Assembly: GCA_030035585.1 (NCBI GenBank)
Contig: CM057462.1
Location: 69,226,734-69,290,733, forward strand
DNA: 64,000 nucleotides
Source of the DNA: Dugong dugon
Lineage: Eukaryota; Chordata; Mammalia; Sirenia; Dugongidae
Reading direction: 5' to 3'
Below, in pieces: positions 59,228-64,000 of the stretch. The notes under the pieces are model-generated. The model saw only the letters and a program-made list of their open reading frames with translations. It had not been told where the DNA came from and searched no databases. The position numbers and the translations under genes are program-made. Numbering within the stretch: position 1 is the stretch's first letter; each line of letters opens with the position of its first letter.

Positions 59228-59478
59228 CACTGCCACCACCCATCTGTCAGTGGAGGCTTGTGTGTTGCTATGATGCTGAACAGGTTTCAGCAGAGCTTCC
59301 AGACTAAGATGGATTAGGAAGAAAGGCCTAATGATGTACTTCCAAAAATGAGCCAATGAAAACCCTATAGATCACAATGGTCCCATCCAAAACCAAAGCA
59401 AACGATCATCCCCGCAGGCAGCATTTCATTCCGTTGTGCGTGGGGTCACCATGAGCCGGGGCCAACTCTACAGCAATT
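59228..59478 (+). mobile_element. Internally deleted RTE derivative (non-autonomous)
   Basis: The left half ('ctgtcagtggaggcttgtgtg', 'gctatgatgctgaacagg', 'cttccagactaagatgg', 'ccaatgaaaaccctatag') matches the 5' end of the RTE at 52626-52430, read in its own direction. The right half ('gcatttcattccgttgtgcg', 'gtcaccatgagccggggcc') matches the RTE 3' end. The 3-kb middle is missing. It is a short element that would depend on RTE enzymes. Confidence 0.85.
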
Positions 59479-59509
59479 AACACCACCACCCTTAGAGAGC
59501 TTAGTCTAG

Positions 59510-60280
59510 TGGGAAGACAGACACAGTCAAGGGAATCTCACAAACATTTGTAATTACAAACTCTCATAGATGTTCTGAGGGGAAAGTGCAGCATACACTG
59601 AGAGCACATAACAGGAGCCAGCCTGCCCTGCAGCAGGGGGAAGCATAGTTCCTTCAAGCAGCATTTTAGAAAAACAGAGCAAAGGCCAATGTGGCTGGAG
59701 CCCAGCGAGCAGCTGAGCGAGCAAGGGAAGGGAGGTATGTTGGGGAAGAGAGTGGGTAGGGCCAAGTCACTCAGGGCCTTGGACTAGGCCAGGCGCTGGG
59801 GATTCATGGAGAGGGTAAAGGAAGCTTTTCAAGAGTTTTAAATAGGACAAGGAATTCATCAGATTTGCTTTTCAGAAAGATCACTCTGGCTGCTGTTTGG
59901 AGAATGGATTGGGGGGGACGAAGAGTGTAGGCAGGGAACCAGTTAGGAGGCTGTTGCAGTGGTCCAGGTGAGAGATGACAGTGGCCTGTACTGGGTGGTA
60001 GTGAGGGAGGAGGGAGAGTAGGATTCAGGATGTTGTTTGGAAAAGAAGGCCGATAGGACCTGCTGAGGGGTTCAGTGTGGGCTATGAGAGAGAATGATGC
60101 TGAGATTCTAGCTTTGGGCACCTAAATGCCCTACCGCTGCTTTTACTGAGATGGGGAACCCTGAGGGAGGAGCAGATCTGGGGGAGAATCAAGAGCTTTC
60201 TTTGCTTCAGTTTGAGGTCCCCAATGTCATCTAAGTGGAGGGGTACCGTTGTCCTCATCTCTGTATCCCGAGTTGGCACA
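59510..60280 (+). repeat. Old interspersed repeat, family not named
   Basis: The best-preserved copy in the window: 'agatttgcttttcagaaag', 'cactctggctgctgtttgg', 'agaatggattgg', 'ccagttaggaggctgttgc' and 'gtggtccaggtgagagatg' occur in order. Confidence 0.6.
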
Positions 60281-61094
60281 GAACAGGTGCTTATAAAAGG
60301 AAAAAAAAAAAAAAAATCTTAATAGAAGAATACACAAATGGGCAGAACTGGAACCAAGTCTTTAAGAATGGATAGGATTTGGCCTGAGAGGGAGATATTT
60401 TTGATGCCTGAAAGAAAAAGCAAATAGACCTGCTGGTTGAGCCACAGGATAAAGGAATGAATGTGATGTAGACATGGCCCATGGGAGGCCTGTTGCTGCT
60501 GCCTCACCAAGGCTTTTTGTGCCCTTTGCCAGTAACCCTGAGTCTCCTCTGTAGAGCAGGGAGAATAAATCGGACTAGGAAGTAAAGCAGTGGAGTTTTT
60601 TTTTAAACACAAGAACTCAGAGTGTATGTGTGTGTCTGCCTTTAAGCATTCTTGTATTTGTATTTTTATATTTCATGGGTCATGGAGACCCTGGTCTTTC
60701 TAGCTGACTTTGTCTGCAAGGCTGAATTAAGGCTGAATCCTCTTTCTTATCTACATGGACTGAACCCCACCCCCACTCCCCCTCAGTGGACCAGCAACTA
60801 CCCAGTGAACCAGGCTGAGCAGGTCAGGTCAGGCTTCATCAACATGTTCAGGTGCTTACTGGTCACGGCTTCTTTTCCGACCAGCTAGCGTCAGGCTCTT
60901 TGCCCAGAGCCTCCAGAAGTACCAGAGAGTTCTTACATTCAGCAGCTAGTGTCCACAGGCAGGGCTTGGGATGTGACTGACCCAGAGGTCAAGGCCAAAG
61001 GCATTATTGGTATATAAATACAGTCTTCCTGTTTGTTTGTTCGTTCAGTTCATCATTCATTTACTTATTCAGTAAATATCCTTGGGTCCGTTGC

Positions 61095-61275
61095 GCATTG
61101 CAAATTACTTCACCTCCCTGCGCCCCAGTTTCCCCAGCTGTAAAATGGGTATAGTGATAACACTTTCCTCAAAAGGCTACTGTGAAGATGAAATTAAGGA
61201 ATATCATTCATTCAACAAATATTTAGTAAGCACATACAAAATGCTAGGCCCGTACTGTTCTAAGTGCTGAGGTAT
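61095..61275 (+). repeat. MIR SINE
   Basis: 'cttcacctccctgcgcccc', 'agtttccccagctgtaaaatgg' and 'tactgttctaagtgctgagg' are present. An L2-like or second MIR fragment may be joined in the middle ('ttcaacaaatatttagtaag'). Confidence 0.75.
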
Positions 61276-61287
61276 GTTGCCGCTGTC

Positions 61288-61462
61288 GTTAGTCGACGTT
61301 AAGTACATTCCATCTCACGGCGACCCTACATGTGCAGAGTAGAATTGCTTCATAGGGTTTTCAAGGCTGTGACCTTTCAGAAGCAGATCGCCAGGTCCAT
61401 CTTCTCAGGTGCCTCCGGATGGTTTCGAACTGCCAAATTTTTGGCTAGTAGTTGAGCACCCA
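61288..61462 (-). repeat. AfroSINE
   Basis: 'cgttagtcgacgttaagtac', 'ctcacggcgaccctacatg', 'tgacctttcagaagcagatc' and 'ctagtagttgagcacccag' give the complement of a copy that closely resembles the one at 9999. Confidence 0.9.
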
Positions 61463-61654
61463 GAGAACTGACATTCTAATTAGAAGAAGTAGACAGTCAA
61501 CCAATAGAGAGTGGTGGTCAGGGAAGGCTTCACTGAGGAGGTGGCATTTCCACAGGGCTCTGAAGGAGGTAAGGAAGCAAGCCATTCAGACAGGGGTGGA
61601 ACAGGGAACTGGAGAAGTGAGCTGGGGGAGGAGGAGTTACACTGAGATCCTGTT

Positions 61655-61839
61655 GCCATTGAGTAGATTCCAACTCATAGCGACCCTGTATGACAGAGTA
61701 GAACTGCCCATAAAGTTTCCAAGGCTGTAACTCTTTACAGAAGCAGACCGCCGCATCTCTGAGGAGCGGCTGTGAGTTTGAACAGCTGACCTTTCGGTTG
61801 GCAACAGAGCAATTAACCACTGTGCCACCAGGGCTCCTT
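61655..61839 (-). repeat. AfroSINE, short subfamily
   Basis: 'gttgccattgagtagattcc', 'cagagtagaactgcccataa', 'gaagcagaccgccgcatc' and 'ccactgtgccaccagggctc' give the complement of a whole copy. It lies inside an old repeat that resumes at 61845. Confidence 0.93.
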
Positions 61840-61844
61840 TATAC

Positions 61845-62130
61845 AGGGATGGGAGAGGGGAAGGATTGACTGCAGGCCATTTTAAGGACTTTGGCTTCTC
61901 TCCTGAATGAGATGGGAAGTCATCTGATGGTTTTAAGAAGAGGTGTAACGTGATCCGGCTTCTAGTGTTAAAAGTGTCACTCTGCTGCATTGAGAAGACT
62001 CCAGGGGGCAAGGGCAGAAGCAGAGAGACAATTAGGAGGCTGTGGCAATTATCCTGTCCAGGCTACAGATGACAGCGGCTTGGACTGGGGTGGAGGAAGT
62101 AGAGGGAAGTGCTGGATTCTGGATATATTT
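61845..62130 (+). repeat. Old interspersed repeat, family not named
   Basis: 'aggtgtaacgtgatccggc', 'agagacaattaggaggctg' and 'gacagcggcttggactgggg' match the same family as 59510-60280. Confidence 0.55.
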
Positions 62131-62700
62131 TGGAGGCAGAGCAGAACTATGTAAATGTTAATATCAATGAACTAAAGGTACAATTCATAAAAGAAAAAAA
62201 TTGCTAAATTAGACTTCATCAAAATTAAGAACTTTTGCACTTCAAAAGACTATTAAAAAAATAAAAAGACAAGCCACATACTGAGAGAAAATATTTACAA
62301 AGCCTGTATCTGATAAAGGACTTGTATCCAGAATATATAAAGAACTCTTATATCTCAATAATAAGAAGACAAACAACCCAATTCAAAAATGGACAAAAGA
62401 TTTTAATAGTCATTTCACCAAAGAAGACACATGAATGGCTAATAAGCACATGAAAAGATGCTCAACATCATTAGTCATTAGGGAAATGCAAATTAAAACC
62501 ACAATGAGACACCATTACACATCCACTAGAATGGCTATAATCAGAAAGATAGACAATAACAAATGTTGGCAAGGATGTAGAGAAATAGGAACCCTTGTAT
62601 ATCGCTGATGAGAATGTACTTGGGAGAATAGTTTGGCAGTTTCTTAAAAAGATAAAAATAAATTTAGCATACAACCCAGCAATTTCACTTCTAGTTACCT

Positions 62701-62903
62701 AAAACCAAAACCAACTCATTGCTGTCAAGTCAATTCTGACTCATAGCAACCTTGTAGGACAGAGTAGAACTGCCCCATAGGGTTTCCAAGGCTGTAAATC
62801 TTTATGGAAGCAGACTGCCACATCTTTCTCCCACGGAGCAGCTGGTGGATTCAAACCATCATCCTTTTTTGGTTAGCAGCAGAGAGCTTAACCACTGCAC
62901 CAC
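62701..62903 (-). repeat. AfroSINE with a 10-bp duplication, inside L1
   Basis: The complement of a whole copy ('tgctgtcaagtcaattctg', 'agagtagaactgccccat', 'cacggagcagctggtgg'). It is flanked by CTAGTTACCT at 62691-62700 and 62904-62913. Confidence 0.95.
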
Positions 62904-63216
62904 CTAGTTACCTACCCAAGAGAAATGAAAACACACGTTCTCACAAAGAAATTCTTGCAAATGTTCATAGCAGCACTATTCACAATAGCCAAAAAGCAGA
63001 GATAACCTAAATATCAATCAAAATACAGAATTCTACAATGGAATACTGTAATACAATAATACTATAATAAGGAATGAAATACAGATGCATCTTACAACAT
63101 GGATGAATCTCAAAAACATTATGGTCAGTGAAAAGAAGCCAGATACAAAAGACTACATATCATATGATTCCATTTAAAAATGAAATTTCCAGAAAAGACA
63201 AATCTATAGACAGAAA

Positions 63217-63429
63217 TTGTAAGAAGCCCTGGTGATGCAATGGTTAAGCACTTGGCTGCTAACCAAAAGGTCGGCAGTTTGAACCCATCCAGCGGCTCTT
63301 TGGAAGAAAGACCTGGCGATCTGCTTCCATAAAGATTACAGCCAAGAAAACCCTATGGGGGGGCAGTTCTATTCTGTCACATGGGGTCGTCATGGTTGGA
63401 ATTGACACAACAGCTCCCAATAACACAAC
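63217..63429 (+). repeat. AfroSINE with an 11-bp duplication, inside L1
   Basis: 'agccctggtgatgcaatgg', 'ttggctgctaaccaaaaggtc', 'gacctggcgatctgcttcc' and an 'aattgacacaacagc' end. It is flanked by ATAGACAGAAA at 63206-63216 and 63430-63440. Confidence 0.95.
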
Positions 63430-63751
63430 ATAGACAGAAAGGAGACTAACAGTGGACTGAGGCTGGGGCTGGGAATGGAGATTCATTGTAACCAGGCAAG
63501 AGGGATCTTACTGAGGTGATGGGAATGTTCAAAACTGGATTGAGTGATGGCTGCACAACTTGGTGAATTTATTAAAAATCATTACATTGTTCACTTAAAA
63601 TGGGCAAACTATCCTATGTAAATTATACCTCAATAAAATTTTTTTAACAAGAAAAAATGTTAATGATATATCTAAATGTAAACAATCTTTTTGTATGTAA
63701 GACATTTAGCACAGTGTTTGGAACATAATGAGGGCTCAATAAATGTAGTTA

Positions 63752-64000
63752 ACTTTTTTTTTTTTTCTGGCAACTTCTTAGCTTTTGCTTTGGTCCAGTT
63801 GTACTGACTTCCCCTGCATTGTGTGTTGTCCTTCCCTTCATGAAAGATCTTTGTCTACTATCTAGTGAATTTCCCTCCCCCTCCCTCCCCACCCTCATAA
63901 CTGTCAAAGAATGCTTTCTTCTGTGTTTAACCTTTTCTTGAGTTCTTACAATAGTGGTCTTATACAATATTTGTCCTTTTGAGACTGACTAATTTCACTC
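63752..64000 (-). mobile_element. L1 3' part, cut by the window edge
   Basis: After a T-run (63752-63766) the sequence 'tccagttgtactgacttccc' to 'tttgagactgactaatttcactc' is colinear with 15770-15990 in the L1 at 14763. It continues beyond the window. Confidence 0.85.

Larger units (their letters stand above)
62150..63660 (+). mobile_element. L1 ORF2 3' fragment carrying two AfroSINEs
   Basis: 'attagacttcatcaaaatta', 'gaacttttgcacttcaaaag', 'caacccaattcaaaaatgg', 'caatgagacaccattacac' and 'catagcagcactattcac' follow the C-terminal half of a mammalian L1 ORF2 and its 3' end, closing with 'tatacctcaataaaatttt'. Stops and two SINE insertions interrupt it. Confidence 0.92.

Noticed and set aside
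46471-64000. Search for KDM4A or another downstream gene
   Set aside because: No frame resembles JmjN, JmjC, PHD or Tudor domains and no spliced coding pattern was seen. The stretch is repeats.
1-64000. CRISPR arrays, operons, bacterial or phage systems
   Set aside because: The intron-exon structure and mammalian repeats exclude a prokaryotic origin. The tandem arrays found have no spacer pattern.

Overview
The window is mammalian genomic DNA. It carries the 3' two-thirds of one gene on the + strand: PTPRF, the receptor-type protein tyrosine phosphatase F (LAR). This is followed by about 17.5 kb of repeat-rich DNA with no recognisable gene. The interspersed repeats are tRNA-derived SINEs of the AfroSINE type, RTE (BovB-like) LINEs with 3' ends in TGTTGTTGTTAG, and a young L1 family. 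That mix is typical of Afrotheria, and I infer an elephant or close relative. Family names are given from memory; no database was searched.

Positions 1-7960 are intron upstream of the third Ig domain. They contain a candidate 12-nt microexon (meB-type, 2280-2291), an AT-rich homeodomain-motif-rich block that looks like a conserved enhancer (about 3580-4330), and old repeats. From 7961 to 44876 there are 27 coding exons, all with AG/GT borders and one continuous reading frame. They encode Ig3, eight fibronectin III domains, a polybasic processing site, one transmembrane helix, a juxtamembrane segment, the active phosphatase domain D1, the pseudophosphatase domain D2 and the stop codon. With the single G carried over from the previous exon they give 1,681 residues, about what human LAR has from this point on. 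Two classic alternative cassettes are visible: a 27-nt exon in FN5 (LASE-c) and a 33-nt juxtamembrane exon (LASE-a, 36032-36064). The 3'UTR runs to an AATAAA at 46445-46450.

The introns hold several readable insertion histories. An L1 landed in the polypyrimidine tract of the FN1-FN2 exon, and its target-site duplication appears to have restored the acceptor. Two other L1s sit inside AfroSINEs with perfect 15-bp duplications. Minisatellites occupy the introns at 26255-26620 and 40840-41315.

From 46471 to 64000 there is a mosaic of AfroSINEs, a complete but inactivated 3.2-kb RTE element with a 12-bp duplication (49413-52626), MIR, L2 and L1 fragments, and a (TATGG)n microsatellite. In human the next gene downstream is KDM4A; none of its exons is seen here.
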